From assembly GCF_001641265.1 (NCBI RefSeq), contig NW_020167546.1:363040-427039 (forward strand): 64,000 nucleotides of DNA. Direction: 5' to 3'. The translations under genes were made by a program, and so were the position numbers. Positions 33,817-45,406 of the stretch are shown piece by piece (the first letter of the stretch is position 1; every line of letters begins with the position of its first letter). The notes beneath the pieces were generated by a model. That model worked only from the letters and a program-made list of their open reading frames with translations. It was not told the origin of the DNA and searched no databases. The stretch is from Pseudogymnoascus destructans (Eukaryota > Ascomycota > Leotiomycetes > Thelebolales > Thelebolaceae).

Positions 33817-36800
33817 TCATGTGCAAGTTGACCGTAGTTTTCCAGCGTCATCGAAGTGAGTATCCTGTAGATCCACCAGTCCAAGCTGTCGCACGAATTC
33901 TTCATGCTTTTGGCGTGGGAGCTCCTTGGTGAACCCATCAGCTGGCATTTGGCTAGTCGGCACCCATTCAGTCTTGAACGTTCCCTTCTGAACTTCTTGA
34001 CGCAACCATGACTGGTGCACGTCGACATGGCGTAGTTTGGTCACTAGTTTTGGGGTCTCCCGGTTGAGGAGTCGAAGTGTCTGCTGGTTGTCGCAGAGAA
34101 TAGTGAATGGTTCGTCGAGTTCGAAGTGTATGGCCTTGAAGAACCGCATCCACCACATGAGTTCGCCAGCAGTGAGTTGTAGAGCTAGAAGCTCAGCTTC
34201 CGTGCTAGAAGTAGTCACGGTTTTCTGTTTCGTAGCCCTGTAATGGATGATGCCGCCAAATAGGGTAAAGATATAACCTTGGGAGCTGAACCTAGTGAGT
34301 AGGTTATCGGCGAATGAAGCATCGCTTGCACACAAGACAGGCGCTTGTAATCCTTGACCCTGCCATTATACAGAATAGCATAATATTTTGTGGCGTCTAA
34401 GTAAAGAATAGTCTGGTCGACAGCGAAGAGGTGTTCTCTTGAGTGGTTCTGTAGAAATTCGGACAACTTTGAGACTGCCCTAGCAATATCTGCGCGCGTT
34501 ATGACGCTAGAGTAGTTGATGGAGCCCACCTTCTGTTGATACTCATATATCTCATTCTTCGAGGCTTGTAGAGAGTTAGCCATGAGTGGAGTGGTTGGTA
34601 GTGGTGTTTTGGGCTTCGTCTGGTGTGGTTTGACGTTGTATTTTGCTACTATCTTAGAAATGTAGGCATCCTGAAGAAGCCAGACCTTTTTTGATGCTCT
34701 GTCCCGAATCACTCTAATACCAAGAAAGTGGTCGATCTCTCCAAGCTTTCTGAACTCATATCTCTTTAAAAGCTTAGCTTCAAAGACCCTCATTTTAGGA
34801 AGGTTAGCTGTACTACAAAAGAGTATGACATCGTCCACATAGAAAAGGAGAGTGAGCCAGCCATTCGTGAATAAACAGTTCACTCCCGGGACAGGCGAAA
34901 GGCCCAGATCTGCCAGAGTAGCTGTGAACTCCCTATACCAAAGAAGTGGCGAGACCTTAAGACCGTACAATGCCATGAGCAGCCAAACTGCATGCCCAAA
35001 GTTTTCGAAGCCGTCTGGGCATCTGCAGAGGATAGGTGGGTCAAGTGTTGAGTTGGTGAAGGCGTTAACAGCGTCATATTGCCATACTTCAAGGTCAAAG
35101 TAGGCGGCAATGGCCATCATAAACCTAAAGGTTTGTGCAGCCAGTGTTGCTGCATACGTCTCATCCATGGTTTCCTGTAGATCTCCGCGTGCGCAGAGTC
35201 TGGCCTTGTGCTTGATCAAGAAGCCATCAGGATCGAATTTGTATGTGAAAACCCACATAAGCGGTAGTGGTTTTTGTTCTGAGTAGCCTGAGTCGACGTA
35301 CTCAAAGACTCTCTTGCGAAGAAGGTCATCATGTTCTTTCTGCGCGGCGACCCTGAATTCTTCAGCGTGTGGATGGGCCAGCATCTCCCTCCAATTCCTT
35401 GGTGTTGTAGGAAGGTTATCCCTATGAATCTTTAGCTTGGGCATCGCCCTTCCAGCTGAGAACGCAGCGTAGAATGGTTGGAAGCTGGTAATAGCCTTAG
35501 TAGGGGGCTGACTGTGCGTTGCATAGGCTGACTGTCGCGTTCTCCCGCCAGGAATGATGTTGGCTTCACTGAAATCAGAGCCATTGCGTGATGGTTGTCC
35601 TCCTTCAAGGTGATAGCTGGTTGGTACGACGAGATCTTCAGAATCTCCGTTATTAGATGCATGTAGCTGGGGCTGAACATGAATCTCTGGCAGTGGTGAG
35701 AGTGACGCTGCTAACTGGGGAGATAGCATCGACTGCGGAGATGGAGTCAATTGCGGAGACAGCAATTGGTCTTGGTTTTGGGGCTTGGAATAAGCTGGTT
35801 TTGACTTAACAGGCTTCCGTGAAGCTATAGCTCCCTGCCAGTCAACAATTATGGTATCTTCATCCTCTGTTTTTTTTTGTGATGCTGCTAGCGGATCTAG
35901 CACTTCAACGAGGTCCTCAACTGCCTCAGATTCATGGAGTTGACTCCAATCAATGTCAGCTGGGTTATACAAGGTTTTCTCATCAAAAATCACATCCCGT
36001 GTGCGTATCACACGTTCGATGCTTGGAATCCAGATTCGGAAGATGTTGGTTGAGTCGTAGCCAACAAGATAGCCAATGTGAGCTCGGGGCTGGAGTTTGT
36101 CCTTTTTTGGCACACCATGGCACATAGCGTATGCCCTACACCCGTATCGTCGTAGGTGTCCAATTCGAGGCTTCTCCTTTCTCATGACCCCCATGGGTGT
36201 TTGCCAATTGAGCTGCTTGTGTGGTGTACGGTTGAGAATGTAGCCAGCGGCTTTGTGTACCTCTGGCCATAGGAAGTCTGGAAGACCGGCTGCAACCACC
36301 ATTGTTCGTGCTTTCGTAATGATCGTACGGCCGCTGCGTTCGCTACCACCATTTTGAGCTGCGGTGTCTGGTGCTGTGCGCTCTGGGGTGATACCCTCTT
36401 CTTCGCATGCTTGATCGAAGCTTTCCTGGAGAGCTGATTCACCATCTAGTCGTATGAAGACTACTCTGCCTTGCCATCGCTGTTTTATGAGACGTATTGC
36501 AGCCTTGATGATTCGGAGAGCATCAGACTTCTTTTGGATGGTGTACACTAGGTTGACAAGTGTTGTTTTGCATCTGATGTGTAGAGTGTACTCATGCCGG
36601 TTGTATCCAACCTGATTAAAACTTATATCGCATTCTACACGGAACCACGCTTCTTCAGAGTATTCCTCAACATCTGTACGTCGTGACACTTGCTTGGTCA
36701 TCTTGGAAACAGCGCAAGTGCTGCAGTCTATCGTCGATGGGCATGGCTCTGAGAAGTCGACTTCACAACCCATTGTTGCGTTCTGTAGATGGTCGATAAC

Positions 36801-37628
36801 TTCACAGCCCGCATGTGCAAGGACATCATGCCAGTGAGCTGCAGTCTTCCTGCTCTGGGTTTGGGCAGTGCTCCTCTTGCTGGCGAATACAGTCGAGGGC
36901 AGCTGTATGTTGTGTTCAAGCATCCAATGGCCGTGAGAAGGCTGTAAAGTAACAAGCGTTTTTCCATTGCTGTGTAGTCGGTCAAACTGGGAATCGAAAT
37001 GCACGTTCTTCTTCTTCAACTGGCTCAGTGATATGCAGTTTGTTAGAAACCCTGGTACGTACGCTATGTTCTCAAGATCCTGGCGCTCTGTCCCTGTTGG
37101 AGTCATGATTTCGATCCAGCTATTGCTGAAAGCTTCAATCTGATACTGATCTTTACCAGCATATAGGATGTCGTCAGGCCCTGCGGATCTCATTTTGACG
37201 AAGCGTTCTTTTCTTCGGTGATTTATCACATGGTCGGTGCAAGCAGAGTCGAGCAGCGTGCAGTCTTGTAGGAAGTCATCTGTTGAGCCAGTGAAGGAGC
37301 TTCTTATAGCCGTTGCCCATGACCCTTTCTTTTGTGGCTCTATAGCGTCGCTGGAATTGGGGTTGGATTTCGTCTTCTCTTCTTGCTCCTTTCTCCAGTT
37401 TGCAAGCTGCTTGTCGACCTGCTGCTTTACTTTGAATTTTCGAAGAGCATTTGCCACTTTGGCGGCTGTCTTCTCATTCTTTTGCCACCCTGAAGTTTGG
37501 ATAGCATCATTGAGATATGGGCAATCGATGTATTGATGCTTGACACCACAAACGCAAGGCAACTGCCAGTGTCCATCCTGGTCCCGAAATTGGAAAGCAG
37601 TAAAGGCGGAGTGGTTATGGCTGATGTC
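33817..37628 (-). pseudogene. Ty1/copia pol (element G), 5' truncated
   Basis: The main frame runs about 1139 codons down to 34215. Order: Gag-type zinc knuckle remnant (CVCGVKHQYIDC), protease LDSACTDHV, integrase zinc region (HDVLAHAGCEVIDHL ... DCSTCAV), integrase core (ECDISFNQVG, IRLDGESALQ, NGGSERSGRT), RT (WVFTYKFDPDG, YDAVNAFTNS, FYVDDVILF). RNase H follows in another frame (34335-33817: CASDASFADN, TSSTEAELLAL, KLRHVDVHQSW), so one frameshift near 34320 breaks it. The order protease-IN-RT-RNaseH defines copia. Most of Gag is missing: before the knuckle the sequence runs straight into an unrelated LTR at 37629. Confidence 0.9.
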
Positions 37629-37835
37629 TGTCACGGTTCACCAAGGCATAGGGCGCCAGTTGGGTATTATGAATTAAACTCAATCTAGAGAAGAAAGGAA
37701 AGAGAAGAGGAGCACTCGAGCAGTGGCTCGATCTATATACAGCTATGTTGTTGTAGAGTGAATTCTCTTTAGCGAGACCAGTTCTGAGAATTCACTCCAC
37801 AACTGAAAACTTCGCTCCAACCCCAGAAAGCTCCC
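37629..37835 (-). repeat. Truncated family F LTR, inverted
   Basis: Reads TGTCACGGTTCACC ... AGAAAGCTCCC, the reverse complement of the right four-fifths of the LTR that follows. About 45 bases of the U3 end are missing. Together with 37836-38088 it makes a near-perfect inverted repeat. Confidence 0.92.
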
Positions 37836-38088
37836 TGTTACGATATCAAGTGCGCCTTGCAGCTCGAGTGGGGGTTCAGGGGTGTGGGGAGCTTTCCGGG
37901 GTTGGAGCGAAGTTTTCAGTTGTGGAGTGAATTCTCAGAACTGGTCTCGCTAAAGAGAATTCACTCCACAATAGCTGTATATAGATCGAGCCACTGCTCG
38001 AGTGCTCCTCTTCTCTTTCCTTTCTTCTCTAGATTGAGTTTAATTCATAATACCCAACTGGCGCCCTATGCCTTGGTGAACCGTGACA
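37836..38088 (+). repeat. 5' LTR, family F
   Basis: 253 bp, identical in extent to 55450-55702. The boundary TGTTACG is the same in both copies although the sequences to the left differ. Confidence 0.92.
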
Positions 38089-38440
38089 TAAAACTCAATC
38101 TCTCTTATACCTCTTTTCCTGCTCTTTGAGCTGAACCCTCTTCTGAAATCGAAATCGAAATCCACTCTTTGAAAACCCCAGAACCAGAAACCTTATCCGG
38201 AAGTCGATTCCAGGACGATCTCGAGGCAACCCCTCAAAGTTGGCTTTCGACAGTCAGCTCGACACACACACACCACCTTCGCAAGTCAGACCTTTTACAA
38301 CGCTCCCTCGACAAGGATGTAACTGTGAGGGAAGTGCGCTCCTCTCGAGTGGCTCCTACGGCCAACAACTGCACAATAGGGCCTTTGGCAATATGTGTCT
38401 GACTTGACGATATAAACCGAAATTGAAATAGCAACTCGCT

Positions 38441-40176
38441 ATGGCTTATACAGCTGAAGAAAAAGCTGCAATGGCAGCTCGAAATGATCCAGAACAAGAC
38501 CAGGAATCCCTGGCAGAAGGAGCATCAATTCCAAGCTCTGCAAACCAAACCAATGAACTTCATGATCCTAATTTCAAATCCGAAACCTTCCTTCATACTC
38601 TGGGCAAAACAGCTCAAGAGAGACATGAATCTATACTTGCAAATCGACATGAAAAGGCTGAATGGAATGTTGAAACCTTTGACGAATTCCAGAAACTATC
38701 TGTCGCCAACCAGAAAATTGTTACGGCTATAGTAACATGATGTCATGGTTACAGGGCCAGGGCCTAGTAACGTGACGTGTGAGTCACATAACGTGACGTG
38801 TGAGTCACAGTGGGAAGCGGGGTAGGCTGCCATGTGACGGGGCTAATGGATAGTTGCAGAAACTAGTGGATATTGGATAGTTGAGCTATCCACGAACTAT
38901 CCTGAATATCTAGCTATCCGCCAACTATCCAGATTACCCATGAGGCACGACGCCACTATATAAGTAGATAGTATTTCCTTAGATAGGAGCTTGGTGCTCA
39001 ACTCAATATAGTATTCTTTACAATACTGTAACGTGTTACTTGGAAAGCCTTTGTGTCTAATCCCCTGCCTCCTCTGTCAAGTCAACCTTACGCAAGAAAC
39101 CTCTGTGTCTTCTATCATTTAGAAGTCAGCATTACAAAATGGCATGGACTTTGCACAAGAACATTCTTCGGGACTATTTGGCCCTAGCAGAGGACTCAAA
39201 TTCGATACTGGCTGAAAAGGATGATGCCATTCTCCAGTTACAGGAACTGATCCAGAGCAACGAGCAACAAATCACAGAGCAACAAACAATTCAGAATATC
39301 TTGAAAAGCAAACCCAACAAGCTCTGGAGAATGAACCAGGACACCACTCTTACAGTCGACTGTCAGCTCGGATTCCAGACCCTCCAATCCTCACAGATTG
39401 GATAGAGCCAGCATTTGAAGACTGGGTTGTGAAAATTCGCCTCAAGCTCGAAGCCAACATTGATCATTTTCCAACACAGACTTTACAAATGAGCTACATT
39501 CAGAGTCGACTAGGAGGACTGGCAGTTCGACATGTCAATCCAAGGCTTTGACCAAACTCTACAAACAAACTGCAGACAGCAAAGAAATTCTTGAACTTTT
39601 GGAAAAAGTCTTCAGTGATCCCGATCAAAGTCACACAGCTCAAAGTGAGTATCGGAAGCTGTATCAGAGAAACAACACCTTTGCAGTGTTCTGGGCCGAG
39701 TTCCAAAGGCTCATGACAGAGCTTGATTAATCTGAAGAAACTTTGCTAGATGACTTGCGCTTCAAAGTCAACCACAGATGCAGAAAGCCTTAGTGGCTGA
39801 AGTTGGAGCTACTACACTTCACGAGTTTGCAAAGAAATGCATGCTCCTCGACCAGAACATCCAGCGGATCAAGGAACAAGAAGAAAAAAGGAAGCCAAAG
39901 TCATTTTCGAACAACATGGGCCAAACTCAAAGTCAGGGCCAGGCACTTCAAACTTCAGTCCCTCAACCTACAATAGATTCGAACATGCAAAACAAGACAC
40001 AGAAGCTGTATCGACCACCGCATCAAGATCCAGCAAAAGAAATGCTCATGAAACTTGGGAAATGCTTCATATGCCGACAAAATGGACATCGAGCTCGAGA
40101 CTGTCCCCAGAAGCTCAAAGCTCAAGTGAATGAGGTATCTACAGCTGAGTCTATCATTGATTCGGAAAACGAATAG
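38441..40176 (+). pseudogene. Gypsy F gag, copy 1, interrupted
   Basis: The ATG at 38441 opens MAYTAEEKAAMAARNDPEQ; dropping the solo LTR and one AAAT gives ANQKMAWTLHKNILR without a frame change. The frame then stops at 39405, 39538 and 39730 in different frames, and a final piece 39778-40176 carries the CCHC knuckle CFICRQNGHRARDC. Copy 2 shows the same breaks. Gag would form the particle and bind RNA. Confidence 0.85.
38719..39136 (+). repeat. Solo LTR, family D (E-related), in F gag
   Basis: 418 bp, TGTTACGGCTATAG ... GTCAGCATTACA, flanked by AAAT (or AAAAT if the terminal A is shared). Its right third (ATCATTTAGAAGTCAGC) matches the LTR of gypsy E, whereas its left part differs. Confidence 0.88.
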
Positions 40177-40239
40177 CCTCTAGACAAGTCATCACTAGAG
40201 GCAGTGCAGCCAGAATTGCAGCTTGTTCCTCGAGATCCA

Positions 40240-40868
40240 GTTTTGATCCGGACACCCCTTTCTTAGCTACTTGTAGAATAGGAAAATACAAAGCTATTGT
40301 CCATGCATTGATCAATACTGGTGCCACAGGTGGAAACTTTGTTAATGCTGCTGATGCAGAAAGAATATGTGAAATCGAAGGGATAGCCCCAGTCGAACTT
40401 GTGAAGCCAAAACAAGTTGAAGGATTCAATGGAGAGGCTGCCCCTGCTATCACACATGCTATATATCCTCGACTACAAGTGGGAGAGCATGTGGAAAGCC
40501 TATGTCCATTATTCATCACTTCGCTAGGAAAACATTCCATCATTCTCAGGAAGTTCTTGATATGATCAATGATCAAGTCCTCTTCACTGGAGATTATTGC
40601 AACCATTCTATACCAGATCGAGCCCTCGAAACAGAGTATATCGAAAAGCAAAAGACAAAGGCCAAAGAAGAAAGCCAAAGAAATGCCTCCTCCGGAACCT
40701 GCTCCGAAAGTGGAAAAACCAAAACCTTGCACCATAGCAATGATTGGCGCAGCACCATTTCGAATGCTCATGAAGCAAAGAGGAGCTCAAGTCTTTGCTA
40801 TATCAATGGAGGACATAATCGAGCACAAGAACAAGACCAAAACTGAAGAAATTGACTCTCGACTGATC
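40240..40868 (+). pseudogene. Gypsy F protease segment, copy 1
   Basis: Reads CRIGKYKAIVHALINTGATG; the catalytic D of DTG is changed to N relative to copy 2 (LIDTGATGG). A 33-base deletion near 40556 removes the region encoding LGKAWMKQHGV in copy 2. The linker toward RT continues in a second frame (MPPPEPAPKVEKPKP) up to the gypsy E insertion. Confidence 0.82.
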
Positions 40869-41343
40869 TGTAACGCTGACTTCTAAACGATAGAAGACAC
40901 AGAGGTTCTCTTGCGTAAAGGTTTACTTATCAGAGGAGGCAGGGGATCAGACACAAAGGCTTCAAGTAACACGTTACTAGTATATAACAAATACTGTATT
41001 GAGTTGAGCACGAAGCTCCTATCTAAGGAAATACTATCTACTTATATAGTGGCGTCGTGCCTAGTGGACTCTTGGGAACTCACTCGAGTCCTCGGAGTCC
41101 TGGACTCTTAGGACTCTTCTCATCATCCTGCGAGTCCATCACGTGCCTAGTGGACTCCTGGGAACTCACTCGAGTCCTCGGAGTCCTGGACTCTTAGGAC
41201 TCTTCTCATCATCCTGCGAGTCCGTCACGTGATACTTTCGGAACTACTATTCCCCGCTGCCCCTCCAGGTACCAGGGCCGGTCTCATGCGACCTCCCTCC
41301 TTCCTGTCCTGTAGTTGGCCAGCCTTCTTGTTCCGTCGTAACA
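40869..41343 (-). repeat. 3' LTR, family E, with 86-bp duplication
   Basis: 475 bp. Contains two tandem copies of an 86-bp unit beginning CGTGCCTAGTGGACTC (41056 and 41142); the 5' LTR has one. Confidence 0.95.
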
Positions 41344-41375
41344 CTCGCTCCCTTCCCCTGGGCATTCGTCTCGAA
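41344..41375 (-). other. Polypurine tract, gypsy E
   Basis: On the minus strand AGGGGAAGGGAGCGAG lies directly before the 3' LTR. Confidence 0.7.
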
Positions 41376-41439
41376 TCCTATAAGTACGTCCATGTCCCCG
41401 GGACTCTGCTGCTCCTCAGCGAGTCCTTCAACATGCAAC

Positions 41440-42006
41440 ATGCCTACTGACACTGCCCGCAAACTCCAGGAACGCAACGATCTTGTCCGTCGAATAAAGA
41501 ACCACGGATACGAACTACCCGAAATGGATTCTTGCTCGAACTGCGTGAGGCGAAACATTACTTGCGTGTCGTCTCCAAATGATTCACGGCGGTGCGCCGA
41601 GTGCGTTCGTCGCAACTTGAAAGAAAAGTGTGACTGTATGGGTCCTGAGCATCCCGACTGGGTGAAGCTCGAACGGGAGGAGGATCGCCTGGATCGCGAA
41701 GAGGAAGAAACCCTTTAGAAGTTACTTCGTCTGCGGAAGCAGAAACGCCTCATCCGAACCCGTGGTAAAGATATGCTCCGACGAGGTTTGAAAACCCTCG
41801 ACGAGCTTGATGCGGCAGAGGAGGCCGAACGTGTGGCTGCTGAGAAGCGTGACGCTGTTGAGGCCGAGGAACAGGCAGTTAGCGCTGCCTCCTCGTCTGT
41901 GACCGGGACCCCCGCTTCCTCCGATCCACTGGCCTACTCCCCTGCATCTTGGGATCAATGGCTGGCGGATGGCGGCGTCGATATTCCTCCAGCAGTTCTT
42001 TGCTGA
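41440..42006 (+). pseudogene. Antisense frame in gypsy E with Zn2Cys6-like motif
   Basis: On the strand opposite to gag-pol, the ATG at 41440 (MPTDTARKLQERND) opens a frame to a TAG at 41716-41718 and then, in the same frame, on to 42006, about 188 codons in all. Residues 27-60 show C-x2-C-x6-C-x9-C-x2-C-x8-C (CSNCVRRNITC, CAECVRRNLKEKC), the spacing of fungal binuclear zinc clusters. A charged, coiled-coil-prone stretch (LEREEDRLDREEEE; LDAAEEAERVAAEKRD) follows. The last ~130 bases overlap the chromodomain end of pol in antisense. A nuclear or RNA-binding accessory role would be an inference; expression is unknown. Confidence 0.65.
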
Positions 42007-44815
42007 TGTTCCTTGTTGGTTCCCACGAATTATCCGTAGGTTCGTAATTTTCCCATTTTATCAAAAACTCTTCTCGACGTCCTACTAACCTTCTGTCTAG
42101 GATCGCTTCGACCTCATATTCGATTATCTCATTCTCGGGTTGGAGTTCGGTGTCGGTCGCAATTGGGGTATTTCCTCTTGCTGGTTCCAGTAGTGAGACA
42201 TGAAATACCGGGTGTAGTCTAGACTTCCTGGGTAGCTGCAGTCTGTAATTAACTGAGCTGACTTTGTTCAATATTTTGAATGGTCCCAATTTCTTGAAGT
42301 CCAACTTTGTGCTTGGTCGTTTCGTTTTGATATGTTTCCGGAGTAGGTATACTTTATCCCCCTCCTTGAAGGCAGGTTCCATACTGCGCTTCTTGTTTGC
42401 GTATGCGGCGGATCGTTCATTTAAGAATTGGATGTCCGTCGCAAGTTGTTCGTGGAACGATCTCAGTTGTTCCACCACGATCAGGGCTTGTTCAGCTCGT
42501 GATTCATCCGGTCTTGGTTGCCTATATGCTTCTGGCTGGTAGCCATAATTGGCAAAGAACGGTGAGACTTTCGTTGCTTCTGTCATCGCGCTGTTATATG
42601 CAAACTGTGCGATGGGTAAGATCTGAACCCAGTTATCCTGTTGATGATTGACATAGCTTCGCAGGTACTGTTCAAGGGTCTGATTTAATCTTTCTGTTTG
42701 GCCATCTGTCTGGGGATGAAAAGCTGTTGATAGCTTATGATTTGTTCCCAGTAGCGCCATCAATGATTTCCAGAATTTCGAAGTAAAGAGCTTGTCTCTA
42801 TCTGAGATGATTTCTTCTGGCATCCCATGATCGGCTAATATGACTCGAATGAAGGTATATGCGAGCGCCTCGGCGTCGCTAGCTTCTAGATATGGTATAA
42901 ACTTCCCATATTTCGTGAGTCTTTCCGTGATGACGAGGATAGAGTCATATTCTATTCCTGTTAATGGGTCCTTGGAGGGTGGAAGCTTGACGATGAAGTC
43001 CAAAGCTATTGATTTCCACGCTCCTTTTGGTACTGGTGTCGACTTGAGTTGTCCGTATGGCAGGTGCCTATTGGATTTTGACTTGCTGCAAATGTCGCAC
43101 TCTCTTACCACTGTCTCTACCTGCTTCCTCATACCTGGGAAGTAGTAGTGTCGGGTGATTCGTTCGAAGGTTCGTGTTACTCCCTGATGACCGTGTGCTG
43201 GTAACGAGTGTTGTTCTTGCACCAGCGGGCGTCTCATTTGACTTGGGACATACACTAAGCCTTTGTATCGAATCAATCCTTGTTCGTCGATGGCGAAGTC
43301 GCCTTCGACTTTGGACAAGACTCGCTTGGCGCATTCGTCTGTTGCGTAAGCTTTCTTGAGTCTTTCCTCGAGTTCTGTATCTTCGATGACTGAGATCGTC
43401 GCTAGTAACTCGTTGTACTGTATTCCTGCATCTGTTTTCTTCAGAATTGCTCTAGGTCTTTCTTCCTTTGGGCCGGCGTAGTCGGTCCGTCTGCTGAGAG
43501 CGTCTGCTCTTGCATTCTCGGAGCCCTTGCGATAGGTTATCGTGAAGTTGTAGGCTGCGAGGGTTTCTGCCCAGCGGACTTGTCTGCGGTTTAAAACCTT
43601 GGTCGTGGTGAAATATATGAGGTTCTTGTGATCCGTCCATACCTGCACAGGGTAGGTGGATCCCTCAAGATATACTCGCCACTGCTCAAAGGCAACGATA
43701 ATAGCCAGTAGCTCCTTGTCGTGGATGTCGTAATTGAGTTCCGCGGGTGACAGTTTCCTAGAGTAGTACGCGATTGGTTTGAACTTACCGTTCTCGTCTG
43801 GTTGATTCAGACATGCTCCAATTGCGAAGTCAGAAGAGTCCGTTTCGAGGATGATCTTCTTTGCAGGGTCAAATGTAGCAAGGATAGGTGCTTCCGTGAA
43901 CTTCGTCTTAAGTTCCTGGAAAGCAGCCTCTGCCTTGTCCGTCCATTTGAATTCGAGATCCTTTCTGGTAAGCTCCGTGAGTGGTTGAGCTACCTTGGAA
44001 TATCCCGAGATGAATCTCCGGTAGAAGTTGGCGAAGCCTAGGAAGGCTTGCACTTCCTTGACCGTGGTCGGTGTTGGCCATTCCAACACTGCCGTTACTT
44101 TTGCTTGGTCCATCTTGATGCCGTGCGTTCCAATAATGTAACCCAAGAATTCGACTTGGTTTTTATGGAACTCGCACTTCTCTGGTTTGAGGAGTAAGCT
44201 GTACTCCTTTAGTTTCTTCAGGACGAGTTTGACATGCTTGACATGCTCCTCCTTGGTTGCTGAATACACCAGGACATCGTCTAGGTAGACAATGGTAAAG
44301 ATGTCTAAGTATTCGTGCAAAGCATCATTCATCAGTCGTTGCATAGATGCGGGTGCGTTTGTTAGCCCAAAGGGCATGACTTGATACTCGAATAGGCCAT
44401 AGCGGGTGCGGAATGCTGTTTTCCACTCTTCCCCAGCCTTGATTCGGATCAGGTTGTATGCTCCTCGCAGATCTAGCTTACTGAAGATCTTTGCTCCTTG
44501 AAATCTATCGTGTAGTTCGTTGATTAACGGCAGGGCATACCTGTCCTTGATTGTGATGTTGTTCAACGCTCGATAGTCCACACATAACCGTAGGGAGCCG
44601 TCTTTCTTTGGTACGAAAAGCACCGGACTTCCTGCGGGTGATGTGGATGGTTTGATGAATCCTTTTGCTAGGTTATCATCAATGTACTCCTTGAGTACCT
44701 TTAGCTCTTTTTCTGATAGCTGATATATTGGTCCGAACGGTGGACTCTTGTCTTTCTCCAAAGGTATCTCGTGATCCCATGGTTGGTGCTTAGGAAGCGC
44801 CTCATTCTTAGGGCC
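41879..44815 (-). pseudogene. Gypsy E pol: RT, RNase H, integrase, chromodomain
   Basis: A ~960-codon open frame from 44761. RT: VPKKDGSLRLCVDYRALN, SKLDLRGAYNLIRIK, MPFGLTNAPASM, VYLDDVLVYS. RNase H: ETDSSDFAIGACL, DKELLAI, WTDHKNL. Integrase: H2C2 zinc region (HQGVTRTFERITRHYYF ... CDICSKSK), core LDFIVKLP, ISDRDKLF, HPQTDGQTERLN. Chromodomain: YEVEAILDRR, FLIKWENYEP, NSWEP. Upstream of the first ATG the same frame reads PKNEALPKHQPWDHEIPLEK to about 44815, where a one-base slip separates it from the protease frame. Confidence 0.92.
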
Positions 44816-45329
44816 CCTGGAATAATTGCTCGTATTCCTTGTACTCCACCGGTATACTCGTCGGTGAGGATGCCTGGGCTAGGTCATCGAGCTCGGAGGT
44901 TGCACATAACTCCTTCCGGCCCTGGGAGGGTTTCTCCCGTTGTCGCGTGTCCGTCCGTTGTTCACACGCGCACTGGCTCATCACAACTTTCTCGTTCCAC
45001 CAGTTGATCTGGGGGTTGTGTTTCTTGAGCCATGGCACACCAAGGATGCACGCATGGTTGTCCATGTGCACGATGTCAAACTGAATCGTTTCCTTGTGCC
45101 CGTGTAGCATGACCATTTCCAATGGGACCGTTTCGTGGGTCACCATTCCTTCATTAGTCGAGATGGGCTCTCCATCTACGACCATTAACGGGTATGGTTC
45201 GGTTTTCAATTGCGTCTTGAAACCTTGCGTGTCTGCTACTTTCTTTGTCATAAAGTTGCCCGTCGCTCCTGAGTCAATCATTGCTCGGAGGTGTCGCTGT
45301 TGTATCTTAGCGACCACATATAGTTGCAT
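44808..45329 (-). CDS. Gypsy E protease segment
   Basis: Reads AMIDSGATGNFMTKK with the DSG active site, ILGVPWLKKHNPQINW, and a linker VEYKEYEQLFQG that leads into the RT fingers. It ends in a stop at 44808 because of the slip near 44810. It lies 78 bases below the gag stop. Confidence 0.88.
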   Translation of the reverse strand: MQLYVVAKIQQRHLRAMIDSGATGNFMTKKVADTQGFKTQLKTEPYPLMVVDGEPISTNEGMVTHETVPLEMVMLHGHKETIQFDIVHMDNHACILGVPWLKKHNPQINWWNEKVVMSQCACEQRTDTRQREKPSQGRKELCATSELDDLAQASSPTSIPVEYKEYEQLFQGP

Positions 45330-45406
45330 GCTGCCCGTCGTGGCGCATAGCTGGTCTGTACTAGGCCTCTTCGTGTCGCTCGCCGGTGGCCTACCGTCGA
45401 GGACTC

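Noticed and set aside
38719..39136. Reading 38719-39136 as the 5' LTR of a complete element starting with the gag at 39139
   Set aside because: The preceding frame continues in phase across it (ANQK|MAWTLHK) and AAAT flanks it, so it is a solo LTR inside gag.
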